Assembly (NCBI GenBank): GCA_028693355.1
Contig: JAQUVM010000003.1
Location: 1 to 63,584 of the forward strand
DNA length: 63,584 nucleotides
Direction of reading: 5' to 3'
Origin: Burkholderiales bacterium
GTDB taxonomy: Bacteria > Pseudomonadota > Gammaproteobacteria > Burkholderiales > UBA11063
The notes under the pieces: generated by a model
Told to the model about the DNA's origin: nothing
Databases searched by the model: none
Seen by the model: only the letters and a program-made list of their open reading frames with translations
Translations under genes and position numbers: made by a program
Shown here: positions 20,944-29,802 of the stretch, one piece after another
Position numbering within the stretch: position 1 is the first letter of the stretch
Layout: each line of letters opens with the position of its first letter

Positions 20944-22380
20944 ATGGCAGCTAAAGCTCCTAGTGCGGGGATGAAAGATCTTACGTTTTTTGCTCTATTC
21001 TCTTTAACCTTTGGTTCTATGATGGGAAGTGGTGTATTTGATATTCCACAAAATATTGCAAACCGTTCTGGTGCGGTTGCTGTTATTTTACATTGGTTTA
21101 TTGTGGCTGCTGGTATGATCGCTTTAGCGTGGTCATTTGTATATATTAGTAATAAACGCCCAGATATTAAAAGTGGTATCTATGGGTACGCAAAATTTGG
21201 TTTTGGTGATTATGTGGGATTTACCTCAGCATGGGGGTATTTTCTAAATGCATTATTGGGTAATGCCAGTTATTTAATTTATATATTTGCAACGATTGGT
21301 CATTTTTTTCCAATATTTGGACATGGCGCAACAGCTGGTGCAACGTTTCCTGCTTTTTTATGTGAGTCTTTTCTAATTTGGTTAGTTATTGCTCTAATTA
21401 CGAAGGGTGTTAAAGAGGCATCTATTGTAAATGTAATGATTACGACTGTAAAGTTGACAGCTCTTGCAATATTGATTTTAGTATTTATTTACGGTTTTAA
21501 AACGTCAGTCTTCATGCAAAATATTTCAACTCATGATCTTCATTTGGGAAGCATGTGGGAACAAATCAAGGCCACTATGTTGGTTACAGTTTGGGACTTC
21601 TTAGGTATTGAAGCTGCATGTATTTATGCTATTTATGCTAAAGATATGAAAGATGTTGGTAAAGCTACAATGCTTGCTGTAGTTGTAGTGTTATTAATAG
21701 ATACAGCATTGTCTGTATTGCCATTTGGTATTATATCAACTGCTAGTATTCAAGCTTTAGATACTCCGTCGACAGCTGGCGTGATGGCGAGTGTAGTTGG
21801 ATTAATGAGTGCTAACTTTATACGTTTTGCTGTTTTGATCTGCGTAGCTGGAGCGTTATTAGCATGGTGCATGCTAGCAACTAATATTTTATTCTTATCA
21901 GCGCAAGATCGTACGATGCCAGCATTTTTAACTAAGGTTAATAAAAATGGAGTTCCAAGTAATGCTGCGCTTATGTCAGGTATTACGCTACAAATCATGA
22001 TGATATTTGCCTTTTTTAGTCAAGCTGTTTATTTAAATATGATTATGATTGCAACAAGTTTGGTCTTAGTTCCATATTTATTAGCTGCTATGTTTTCTGT
22101 AAAATTAATCATTCAAGAAAAAAAGATATATTATTATGAACTTATTAAAGGATCATTAGCGGTAATTTATTCTATTTGGATGATTTATGCTGGTGGTTTA
22201 AAGTATTTAGCTATTTCAACGATGATGTATGCTTTGGGGATTTTATTCTTCTATAAAGCTCGTAAAGAAAATAAACGTAAGATGTTTGAAAATAAATTTG
22301 AAATTGGATTATTTATTACAATTATGACAGTTGCTATCTTATGTGGATATTTCTGGTATACTGGTCAAGTTGAGTTTTAA
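20944..22380 (+). CDS. Basic amino acid/polyamine antiporter, ArcD-like (APC family)
   Basis: 478 aa with about 12-13 transmembrane helices. The APC signature lies in helix 1 (FGSMMGSGVFDIPQNIA). YAKFGFGDYVGFTSAWGYFLNALLGNASY and TMLVTVWDFLGIEAACIYA match the arginine/ornithine-lysine antiporter group (TIGR00905-like), which exchanges a basic amino acid for its breakdown product. The exact substrate is inferred only. No arginine deiminase or decarboxylase gene is adjacent. It has a structured leader and is followed by a bidirectional terminator. Ribosome site: AGGAAATAATT before the ATG. Confidence 0.82.
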   Translation: MAAKAPSAGMKDLTFFALFSLTFGSMMGSGVFDIPQNIANRSGAVAVILHWFIVAAGMIALAWSFVYISNKRPDIKSGIYGYAKFGFGDYVGFTSAWGYFLNALLGNASYLIYIFATIGHFFPIFGHGATAGATFPAFLCESFLIWLVIALITKGVKEASIVNVMITTVKLTALAILILVFIYGFKTSVFMQNISTHDLHLGSMWEQIKATMLVTVWDFLGIEAACIYAIYAKDMKDVGKATMLAVVVVLLIDTALSVLPFGIISTASIQALDTPSTAGVMASVVGLMSANFIRFAVLICVAGALLAWCMLATNILFLSAQDRTMPAFLTKVNKNGVPSNAALMSGITLQIMMIFAFFSQAVYLNMIMIATSLVLVPYLLAAMFSVKLIIQEKKIYYYELIKGSLAVIYSIWMIYAGGLKYLAISTMMYALGILFFYKARKENKRKMFENKFEIGLFITIMTVAILCGYFWYTGQVEF

Positions 22381-22396
22381 TTTAATTATGAAATAA

Positions 22397-22431
22397 AAAA
22401 TCCCCGAGTATCATTTGCTCGGGGATTTTAT
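22397..22431. terminator. Bidirectional terminator between the antiporter and the carboxypeptidase gene
   Basis: Stem AAAATCCCCGAG / CTCGGGGATTTT with a 9-nt loop; A and T runs on the two sides allow it to serve both converging genes. Confidence 0.88.
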
Positions 22432-22440
22432 TTAGGTAGT

Positions 22441-23565
22441 TTATTCTTTACTCATTTGATATATTGCTGTTAGCATATCAATACCTAGTAGATAAGAGCG
22501 TTTACCATTCCAACCTAGTTCTAGATTTGGTAGGTTGGAATTATCTTTAAATGGCATTTCTAAGGTATATGCTAAACAATTAAATTTATTTCCCACCCAT
22601 TTAGTTGCAGTAGTTGGTGATTCAACTGAAAAATGGTTATTAGGGTAACCAAATTTAGTTTGATAGTCCGGGTTAATTAATGGGTATATTGTTTCAAATT
22701 TTGTTTCTAATTTATCTTGTTTTGCTGAAAATGATTTATTATCGCGACAACCGAAAGTAAATACATATGGTAATGTTTCATCGCCATGAATATCAAAGAA
22801 CATTTCTATGCCAGTTTCTAACATTTTTTTACGTACATAATAAACTTCTGGAGAGTTTTCGGTAGTTGGATTTAGCCATTCGCGATTTAGATTTACACCT
22901 TTAGAATTAGTACGTAGATTACCTAAAACTGACCCATCAGGATTCATGTTTGGTACTAGGTAAAACTCAAACTCCTGAAGCAAGTTGTTTGTTATCGAAT
23001 CTTCTTCATCTAGCAAGCGATGAATTACTCCTTCCATAAACCACTCAGCCATAGTTTCTCCAGGATGTTGACGAGCAATTATCCATATTTTTTTACCATT
23101 AGGATTACCTATTTTAATTAGATCTATAGTGCGATTTTGGGCTGTAAATCCAATGATTTCATGTTTTGCTAGCGGTGAAGTATTTGCTAAACCAATTAGT
23201 TCATTATGGCGAACGTGAGAATATGGTTCAAAGTAAGCAAAAAATACAGAATTGTATTGAGTATCTATTGACCAAGTTATTTTTTTAGTTATATTATCAA
23301 ATTCAGTTGGTATTCTAAACCAATTTTGGTTGTCAAAGCTGGCACAAACATTATATCCATCCCATCCATCTGGATATGCAGTTTTATCTAATTCATCAAT
23401 TATGAAATTAATTTCTTGGTTTGCTATTCCATTAATTTGGAAGTAAAACCATTGAGCAAAGTCTGAATTGGTATCTTTCTCAATATTTAATAATAAGTTA
23501 TTTTTATTGATATCTTTGCAAATAATGCTTCCAGCATCAAATGCTGTATTTATAGTATATGTCAT
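22441..23565 (-). CDS. M14-family zinc carboxypeptidase, cytosolic-carboxypeptidase (AGBL)-like
   Basis: 374 aa. An N-terminal beta-rich domain (about residues 1-120, with WFYFQINGI and a TAYPDGWDGYNVCASFD segment) precedes the M14 catalytic domain. Zinc ligands are H and E of RQHPGETMAEWF and H of DIHGDE; NPDG, GVNLNREW and the catalytic glutamate of YTLEMPF also fit. This two-domain layout is that of CCP/AGBL-type carboxypeptidases. There is no signal peptide, so it acts in the cytoplasm. The ATG at 23565 has AAGGAA before it; an upstream ATG lacks a site. It overlaps the zur stop by 1 nt, so the two are cotranscribed. Confidence 0.85.
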   Translation of the reverse strand: MTYTINTAFDAGSIICKDINKNNLLLNIEKDTNSDFAQWFYFQINGIANQEINFIIDELDKTAYPDGWDGYNVCASFDNQNWFRIPTEFDNITKKITWSIDTQYNSVFFAYFEPYSHVRHNELIGLANTSPLAKHEIIGFTAQNRTIDLIKIGNPNGKKIWIIARQHPGETMAEWFMEGVIHRLLDEEDSITNNLLQEFEFYLVPNMNPDGSVLGNLRTNSKGVNLNREWLNPTTENSPEVYYVRKKMLETGIEMFFDIHGDETLPYVFTFGCRDNKSFSAKQDKLETKFETIYPLINPDYQTKFGYPNNHFSVESPTTATKWVGNKFNCLAYTLEMPFKDNSNLPNLELGWNGKRSYLLGIDMLTAIYQMSKE

Positions 23566-23960
23566 TATGATTCCTTTACTTGACATTTTTCACATATTCC
23601 ATTAATTTCTAATGGGTTAATAAATTGAAATTTATGCGATATTTCTACTGATTCTAATGCATGACACATTTTATGTGAATGAATTTCTGTTTGACTACCG
23701 CATTTTATACAAACTAATAATTGACAGTTATGATCACTTAGGTGTTGGCATATTGTATAGGTATTATTTAATTGTATTTTATGAATCAATCCATTATCAA
23801 TTAACTTCTCCAACGCTCGGTGTATCGTCATGCGATTAGCCTTTGGGTTATCTTTTTGCATCATTGATAAAATATCTGCACTTGAGATCGGAGCGTTATT
23901 TTCTGTTAAAAGTTTCAAAATAAGTGACTGTTGTGTAGTTAATTCTATAGTTTGTTTCAT
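23565..23960 (-). CDS. zur: Fur-family zinc uptake regulator
   Basis: 131 aa. N-terminal winged helix (ISSADILSMMQKDNPKANRMTIHRALEKLIDNGLIHKI), then the dimerisation domain with a structural zinc site made by CIKC and CEKC and a histidine-rich sensing region (HSHKMCH). I call it Zur rather than Fur because it is divergent from a zinc-type ABC importer and a Zur-like palindrome lies between them. It is expected to repress when zinc is bound. The carboxypeptidase gene follows with a 1-nt overlap, placing a zinc enzyme in the same mRNA as the zinc regulator. Confidence 0.87.
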   Translation of the reverse strand: MKQTIELTTQQSLILKLLTENNAPISSADILSMMQKDNPKANRMTIHRALEKLIDNGLIHKIQLNNTYTICQHLSDHNCQLLVCIKCGSQTEIHSHKMCHALESVEISHKFQFINPLEINGICEKCQVKES

Positions 23961-24023
23961 ATATCAAAAAATCTTATCTTTTTATATAATTATTATAATC
24001 TATTTTACTGTATAAATAAAGCT

Positions 24024-24038
24024 TGTTACAGTGTAACA
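24024..24038. promoter_or_regulatory. Probable Zur operator
   Basis: TGTTACAGTGTAACA is a perfect 7+1+7 palindrome in the 133-nt divergent region between zur and the importer. It matches the TGTTAT-N3-ATAACA type of Zur box known from Neisseria, with C/G replacing T/A at the inner position. Its central position allows control of both directions. Confidence 0.75.
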
Positions 24039-24093
24039 TATTGGCTTTGTTTATGTTAGAATATTGCATTAATATTATTTGAGGGATATTTAT

Positions 24094-24957
24094 ATGAAAA
24101 AAATTATTTTGATTTCTAGTTTATTGGGTTTATTAAATGCAGCTAATGCAGCAAACATTAATATTGTTGCGGCAGAAAATTTTTATGGACAATTGGCAAA
24201 AGAAATTGGTGGTAAAAATGTAGAAGTACATAGTATTATTAGTAATCCAGATGCAGATCCACATTTATTTACAACTTCTCCATCAACTAGTCGTGCAATT
24301 AGTAATGCGCAAATCATTATTTATAATGGTGCTGATTATGATGATTGGATGAAACCAATTCTAAAAACTATTGATACTAAAAAAGTTATTGTGATTAATG
24401 TAGCTGATCTTGTTGGTGTAAAATCTGGAGAAAATCCTCATTTATGGTATAAGCCACAAACATTTCCAACTCTAGCTAGTACTTTGGCAGATAAACTTAA
24501 ACAATTATCGCCTAGTGATCAAAAAGAAGTTAGCAAGAATTTACAAGAGTTTTTGGCAGATAATGCAAAAGTGCAATCTTTAATTGCTAGTAACAAAAAA
24601 ATGTATGCAGGTACTCCTGTTACAGCAACAGAGCCAGTGTTTGGTTATATGAGCGATGCATTAGGATTAAAAATGTATGGAGAAGATTTTCAGTGGAAGA
24701 TCATGAATGACACAGAGCCTACACCAAAAATGATAGCAAGTTTCCAAGAGTTATTTACTAAGAAAACTGTTAAAGTATTATTTTATAATTCACAAGTTTC
24801 TGATAGTTTAACAGAGAACATGAAATCGCTAGCTAAAAAAAATAATGTTCAAGTAGTTGGTGTAACAGAGACTATGCCTGTAAATACTAAGGTAAATCAA
24901 TGGCTAACTAATGAAGTTAATACAACAAGCAAAGCTTTGGCAACAAGCAAGAAATGA
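24094..24957 (+). CDS. znuA: Zinc/manganese ABC transporter substrate-binding protein
   Basis: 287 aa with a cleavable signal peptide (MKKIILISSLLGLLNAANA). Cluster A-I metal-binding protein of the periplasm. Likely ligands: His in DADPHLF (about residue 57) and His in GENPHLWY. At the third position, normally His, it reads TATEPVFGYMSDALGL, so Glu replaces His; TEP-type proteins form a known subgroup in betaproteobacteria. There is no His-rich acidic loop. The start is the ATG at 24094 after GAGGG; the ORF extends to a TTG at 24079 with no site. It overlaps the ATPase gene by 4 nt. Zinc specificity is inferred from the adjacent zur and operator. Confidence 0.85.
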   Translation: MKKIILISSLLGLLNAANAANINIVAAENFYGQLAKEIGGKNVEVHSIISNPDADPHLFTTSPSTSRAISNAQIIIYNGADYDDWMKPILKTIDTKKVIVINVADLVGVKSGENPHLWYKPQTFPTLASTLADKLKQLSPSDQKEVSKNLQEFLADNAKVQSLIASNKKMYAGTPVTATEPVFGYMSDALGLKMYGEDFQWKIMNDTEPTPKMIASFQELFTKKTVKVLFYNSQVSDSLTENMKSLAKKNNVQVVGVTETMPVNTKVNQWLTNEVNTTSKALATSKK

Positions 24958-25646
24958 TAGTATGTAAAGACTTAGTTTTGGGGTATGATAAAAATCCGAT
25001 TACCCCAAAATTTAATTTGACTATTGAAGATAATCAATGGATTGGCATTATTGGTAAAAATGGTGCTGGTAAGTCAACTTTTTTAAAATCAGTTTTAGGT
25101 GTCTTGCCAACTATTTCTGGTGAGCTTAGTATTTTAGGTGATTATGCTGGATTAAATAATAAGCAAATTTCGTATATTCCACAAGAACGAGAAATAAACT
25201 TAGCTGATAGAATGAGTGGGTATAGCTTGGTAATGAGTAGCTATAACGGTTGGTTATTGGGGTTGCCATTCATTAGTAAAAAGTTGAGATCACAAGTTGA
25301 TGAGTTAATTAATTTAGTTGGTGCATCAGGTTATGCCCATCAGCCATTTGTTACTTTATCAGGTGGACAAAAAAAACGTATTTATTTAGCACAAGCCTTA
25401 ATTAATAAACCTAAGTTATTGTTATTAGATGAGCCATTGGCAGATCTTGATCCGCATGCTAAACAGCATTTTATTGAAGCATTACAAAAAATTCATGAAC
25501 ATCAAAATCTAGGACTAATGATTATTTCTCATGATATGCATGAAATTGCTTGTCATTTAGATGCATTTATTCATTTTAGTGGGAATGGAGTTCATTATTG
25601 TGCAACTATAGAGTGTGTGAAAGAAGATAGCTATGTTGGAATATAG
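24954..25646 (+). CDS. znuC: Zinc ABC transporter ATP-binding protein
   Basis: 230 aa. All ATPase motifs are present: Walker A GKNGAGKST (about residue 36), Q-loop YIPQERE, signature LSGGQKKR (about 141), Walker B LLLLDEPLADLD, and switch histidine IISHDMHE. It overlaps the binding-protein gene by ATGA and the permease gene by 14 nt, so translation is coupled. The order is A-C-B. Confidence 0.93.
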   Translation: MIVCKDLVLGYDKNPITPKFNLTIEDNQWIGIIGKNGAGKSTFLKSVLGVLPTISGELSILGDYAGLNNKQISYIPQEREINLADRMSGYSLVMSSYNGWLLGLPFISKKLRSQVDELINLVGASGYAHQPFVTLSGGQKKRIYLAQALINKPKLLLLDEPLADLDPHAKQHFIEALQKIHEHQNLGLMIISHDMHEIACHLDAFIHFSGNGVHYCATIECVKEDSYVGI

Positions 25647-26433
25647 TTTTATGCAAAATGCACTCATCTGCGGTGCAGTTATTTCTATTGTTTGTGGAAT
25701 TGTTAGTGTATTTGTTGTCTTACGTAGAACTGGTTTTGCTGCACATGCCTTAGGCCATATGAGCCTGACAGGAGCAGCTGGTGCTGCTTTACTTGGGTTG
25801 CCATCATTTTTCGGGCAAATTATTTTAAATACTATTGCATCTATTGTTATGGGTTTAATGGGTGAGAAAGTTAAGAAAAATGACCAAGCAATTGGGGTAG
25901 TACTAACTTTTGTATTAGGTCTTGGAACATATTTTTTATTTTTGTTTCAAAATAATTATGCTGGTAGTGTAATGGGAATATTGCTTGGTAATATCTTTGC
26001 GGTATCTAATACCCAAATTTATCAATTAATTGGAATTGGTATATCTGTGGTAGTTATTATGGCAATAATAGCACGGCCGCTTATTTTTACTACATTGGAT
26101 CCTGTAGTTGCTGGCTCTAAAGGTGTATCGGGCAAATTATTATCTGTTATATTTTTTGTTTTATTAGCGTGCACTGTTTCGATGGCATGTCAAATAGTTG
26201 GTGTTTTACTTGTATTTGTTTTATTAATAATACCTGGCGCTATAGGAACGCAATGGGGTGAATCAATTTATTCAATTATTGGTTTTAGTGTTGTTAGTGC
26301 ATTATTTTCGGTTGTTACTGCTATTTTTGTGTCATATCACTTTGATTTACCTGTTAGTTTTTGTATTACAATGATTTTATGTATGGCTTATTTTGTCGGG
26401 GTTTGTTATAGGTTTTTCATTTCTAAAAAATAG
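25633..26433 (+). CDS. znuB: Zinc ABC transporter permease
   Basis: 266 aa with about eight transmembrane helices, of the ABC-3 family of metal permeases. FVVLRRTGFAAHALGHMSLTGAAGAALLG is the family's conserved first-loop region, and CQIVGVLLVFVLLIIPGA is its typical C-terminal half motif. It overlaps the ATPase gene and is the last gene of the importer operon. No terminator is obvious before degQ. Confidence 0.92.
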   Translation: MLEYSFMQNALICGAVISIVCGIVSVFVVLRRTGFAAHALGHMSLTGAAGAALLGLPSFFGQIILNTIASIVMGLMGEKVKKNDQAIGVVLTFVLGLGTYFLFLFQNNYAGSVMGILLGNIFAVSNTQIYQLIGIGISVVVIMAIIARPLIFTTLDPVVAGSKGVSGKLLSVIFFVLLACTVSMACQIVGVLLVFVLLIIPGAIGTQWGESIYSIIGFSVVSALFSVVTAIFVSYHFDLPVSFCITMILCMAYFVGVCYRFFISKK

Positions 26434-26518
26434 ATCATACTTGCATAATTATTTAAAATAATATTAAAATTTATAATTCAAAAAATAATAAAAATTATTA
26501 ATTTTAAGGTGAGACTCT

Positions 26519-27970
26519 ATGAAAAAAATTTTAACTATTTTTATATCAACATCAGTTTTAGCATGTATGCCATTAGATAAAGCTAATTCTGCACAAAATA
26601 CATATACTAGTGATGTAGCAGGAGTTAATACTGCTTCAAATGTCCCTGATTTTACTTATGTTTATGATAAAGTAGGGAAGTCAGTGGTGCATATTAGTAC
26701 GATACTGGCATCAGGTGGAAATCAAGCTGCTGGCTTGACTGGCGATCCATTTTTTGATCAATTTCTACGCCAAATGTTGCCAGATCAGCAACAGAAATTA
26801 CAAAAGCAAAGAGGATTAGGTTCTGGGTTTATTTTATCTAGCGATGGTTATATTCTTACTAATGCACATGTTGTGGATAAAGCAGATATCGTTACTGTAA
26901 AATTAAATGATAGACGAGAGTTTAAAGCTAAGATAGTTGGTGTTGATAAGCTGACAGATGTTGCATTATTAAAAATAGAAGCTACTAATTTACCAGAAGT
27001 GCAAGTTGGTGATCCAAATAAATTGCGTTCAGGAAATTGGGTTGCAGCAATTGGATCTCCGTTTGGCTTAGAAAATACAATCACTCATGGAATTGTATCT
27101 GCATTATCTCGTAATTTACCAGAAGAAACATCTGTTCCATTTATCCAAACAGATGTTCCAGTTAACCCAGGTAATTCTGGCGGTCCGTTAATTAATATGC
27201 AAGCTCAAGTAATTGGTATTAATTCACAAATATATAGTAAAAGCGGCGGATACATGGGCATTTCATTTGCTATTCCAATTGATTATGCTACACGTATTGC
27301 AGATCAAATAAAAAGAACTGGCAAAGTCGAGCATGGACGCTTAGGGATTGCTATTCAACCTCTAACAGAAGAGTTAGCACCGTCATTTGGACTTAGTTCA
27401 TCACGTGGGGTTTTAGTAAATGATGTATCACCTGATTCAGCTGCTAGTCAGGCTGGTATTCAAATTGGTGATGTGATTTTGGCGGCTAATGACAAAGAAA
27501 TAGATGAAGGTGTAAGCCTGAGTTCATTAATTAGCAATCTTGGCCCTGACCAAGCTGTTAAGCTTACAATTTGGCGTGACAATAAAGAAATCACCTTAAA
27601 TGCTATCACTATGTTGGCAACGAATGATGCAAGTATTCAAGCAATAAATAAGCCTTTGACTAATAGAGGCTTATCCGTGGATAAGCTTGGTTTATTACTT
27701 GAACCAATGAATAGCGTACAAGTAAAAATGTTTGCAGGTAGAATCAGTGGTGGGCTTGTTGTTAAAGCAAGTAGCGATAATGCTAAGTATGCAGGGCTCC
27801 AAGTAGGAGACTTTATTATTGGTGTTGCTAATAGTCCAATAACTTCAGTTAGTCAGTTACAGCAAATTACAAATAGAGCTAAAGTCGGGCAAAGCATTGT
27901 ATTAAAAATAGCTAGAATAAATGGAAACAGTATTGTTAGCACATTTATTGCAGTGCCTGTATCGAAATAG
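26519..27970 (+). CDS. degQ: Periplasmic Do-type serine protease/chaperone
   Basis: 483 aa. Signal peptide at residues 1-25, trypsin-like domain with His in ILTNAHVVDKAD (about residue 116), Asp in TDVALLKIE and Ser in NPGNSGGPL (about 221), then two PDZ domains (about 280-370 and 395-475). HtrA family of envelope quality control; whether it is best named DegP, DegQ or MucD is undecided. AAGGTGAGA lies before the ATG. A strong bidirectional terminator follows. Confidence 0.93.
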   Translation: MKKILTIFISTSVLACMPLDKANSAQNTYTSDVAGVNTASNVPDFTYVYDKVGKSVVHISTILASGGNQAAGLTGDPFFDQFLRQMLPDQQQKLQKQRGLGSGFILSSDGYILTNAHVVDKADIVTVKLNDRREFKAKIVGVDKLTDVALLKIEATNLPEVQVGDPNKLRSGNWVAAIGSPFGLENTITHGIVSALSRNLPEETSVPFIQTDVPVNPGNSGGPLINMQAQVIGINSQIYSKSGGYMGISFAIPIDYATRIADQIKRTGKVEHGRLGIAIQPLTEELAPSFGLSSSRGVLVNDVSPDSAASQAGIQIGDVILAANDKEIDEGVSLSSLISNLGPDQAVKLTIWRDNKEITLNAITMLATNDASIQAINKPLTNRGLSVDKLGLLLEPMNSVQVKMFAGRISGGLVVKASSDNAKYAGLQVGDFIIGVANSPITSVSQLQQITNRAKVGQSIVLKIARINGNSIVSTFIAVPVSK

Positions 27971-27985
27971 GTATATTAGATTCAT

Positions 27986-28015
27986 AAAAAAAGCAGGATT
28001 TATCCTGCTTTTTTT
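27986..28015. terminator. Bidirectional terminator between degQ and dps
   Basis: Stem AAAAAAGCAGGA / TCCTGCTTTTTT with a short loop, A-rich on one side and T-rich on the other; it touches the dps stop codon at 28014. Confidence 0.9.
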
Positions 28016-28499
28016 AGTTAAGTAAACTACGTAACATCCATACTGTTTTTTCATGGACTTGTAAACGTTGTGTTAATAAATCAAGCGTTACTTGGTCGTT
28101 AGCATCATCAGCATTTGGAAAAATCCCGCGCGCAGTTTTGATAACCATTTCATGAGATTCAATTAAATATTTAATCATGTCATTAGCATCTGTATCACCA
28201 GAGTGTTCTTTAATTTTAGTTAGTTTCGCAAATTCTCCATAGCTACCTGGAGCTATAAAACCTAATGCACGGATACGTTCAGCAATTAAGTCTACGGCTA
28301 ATGCAAGTTCTGTGTAATGAGTTTCAAACATTAGGTGTAATGTATTAAACATTGGACCTGTTACATTCCAGTGGAAATTATGTGTTTTTAAATATAATGA
28401 ATAGCTATCTGCAAGCATTTCAGCTAAACCATTTGCTACTTTAGTGCGGAATTCTTCTGGAATTCCATCATTTATATTAGTGAATTGTTGTTTTAACAT
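28014..28499 (-). CDS. dps: Dps-family ferritin-like DNA-protection protein
   Basis: 161 aa. A four-helix ferritin-like protein that stores iron by peroxide-dependent oxidation and protects DNA. The inter-subunit ferroxidase site is visible: His in [14 protein letters not shown] (about residues 39-51) and the Asp/Glu of [15 protein letters not shown]. The N-terminus is short with few lysines, so strong DNA binding through a tail is unlikely. GGAAAG precedes the ATG (− strand). It converges with degQ on a shared terminator. Confidence 0.93.
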   Translation of the reverse strand: MLKQQFTNINDGIPEEFRTKVANGLAEMLADSYSLYLKTHNFHWNVTGPMFNTLHLMFETHYTELALAVDLIAERIRALGFIAPGSYGEFAKLTKIKEHSGDTDANDMIKYLIESHEMVIKTARGIFPNADDANDQVTLDLLTQRLQVHEKTVWMLRSLLN

Positions 28500-28776
28500 A
28501 ATTACTTTCCTAAAAGAGTTACTCGTGAGAGTATATCATAGCCAATAGCCGTTATGGTTTTTAATAGTTAATTAAATATACATTATTTATCCATTTCGGA
28601 TAAATAATAACTCTTATTTATATGTATAATATAAGGTAAATTAAAGTTTTAAAATAGCTTCTCTAGAATAGTGGATTCTCTATGATCATATGTTTTACGT
28701 GATTATACAAAAATGCAGTTATAAGTTACTGTTTTTAAATGATTCAAATTTTTTGGTATGAATATTTTTCGGATTG
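28500..28776. other. Gene-free stretch upstream of dps
   Basis: Holds the dps promoter region and an 11-bp perfect hairpin (ATTATTTATCC / GGATAAATAAT, loop ATTTC) at 28582-28608 that is not followed by a clear T run. It is too far from dps to be an obvious operator. I saw no coding frame. Confidence 0.45.
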
Positions 28777-28938
28777 ATGTTAATGCTATGTGTTTTTTTC
28801 TTAATATTAATGATGTATGGATGCAATAGTTCTAATCATAGCAACGATAATATTCAGACAGTTAAACAATTTTTAATTACTGTAGATGCTACTGGAGTAG
28901 TTCCAGTTTTTGGGAATTTGCCTACATCGTCAGCTTGA
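28777..28938 (+). pseudogene. Possible truncated lipoprotein N-terminus (53 aa)
   Basis: A short frame reads MLMLCVFFLILMMYGCNSSN and continues to a TGA at 28936-28938. It resembles a lipoprotein signal: a hydrophobic core ending in a cysteine followed by polar residues. Only about 37 residues follow the cysteine, and the frame ends inside the start of a nucleotidyltransferase fragment. Either it is a very small lipoprotein or the 5' remnant of a larger one cut by the same event that truncated the next gene. No strong ribosome site is present. Confidence 0.35.
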
Positions 28939-29698
28939 TTAATGATATGGATATAGTGATTGACCCATCTAAGATTGATAAAATTTTAGATTATTTATCA
29001 TTGCATTATGGATCTAAATATTCATATAAATTAGAGAAGATTTTAGGTTTTTTACATTCAGCAACGTATTTACTAGATGATAAGCTAGAAATTGATATTT
29101 ATTGGCAAGTTACACATCATATAATGGATTGGAATCCATATAATGAGTCAAACGCTTTTGTAGAAACTAAATTTGCAAATATTGATGTGTTAGAGCCTAC
29201 ACGAGCTTTTTTTTACTCAATTATTTATGGTACGATACCTAATCCTTGTAGTACGATTCGTTGGATTAGCGATTGCTACTTTATCCAAAAAAACATTGTA
29301 TTAATTGGACGTTATTATTAGATATTGCTCAAAAATATGATCATATCTATAAAATTCGTGTAGGGCTAAATATTTTAAAAGAGTATGTAAAAATTCCCGA
29401 TTTGATATTAACTAGGATTAATTTATTGGAGATAAATGAGAAGCAAGCCATATATATAAATAATCTTCAATCTGCTGTATATAATAGTAATAAAAATAAT
29501 GTAAATAACACAACACTGAAATATAAAATTTTAACTAAATGGAATAATATAAAAATCTTATATTATCAACGCCTTGCTTTTAGACGTCTATCACGGCTAG
29601 AAGACTTCAAAGATAGCATTATCTTTGTAGGGTATTTTATCTACCGAGTTATAAGAAAAATTAAAAGAGTTTTAGTCAGAAGTATATCTATGTGGTAA
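28935..29698 (+). pseudogene. Nucleotidyltransferase-like (NTP_transf_5 pattern) gene, 5'-truncated and frameshifted
   Basis: Two overlapping frames make one protein. The first (28935-29321) has MDIVIDPSKI, a DiDilv-like strand, then KLEIDIYWQ and TIRWISDCYFIQK. The second (29273-29698) continues KHCINWTLLLDIAQKYDHIYKIRVGL. The switch falls on a run of seven A at 29284-29290: shifting frame there joins ISDCYFIQ to KKHCINWTLLL, the order seen in this family (LRWl.D...iDW..l...A). The N-terminal part before the catalytic strand is missing. The gene is broken unless the A run slips or the base is an error. Confidence 0.6.
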
Positions 29699-29802
29699 GA
29701 ATGAGTTAATATTTAGTGTATTTTTATATTAGCATCCAAGTCCATTATCTAAAATATGCTATAATTTTGGCAAAGTTAAAGTTTATAAAAAGGGATATTA
29801 TT

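Noticed and set aside
23657..24015. Two + strand frames (60 and 61 aa) across zur and its upstream region
   Set aside because: Antisense shadows of zur without ribosome sites; the second also runs over the divergent promoter.
28582..28608. Perfect 11-bp hairpin between dps and the decayed lipoprotein
   Set aside because: It could be a terminator or an operator, but it has no T run and no gene ending close to it, so I list it only as part of the gap.
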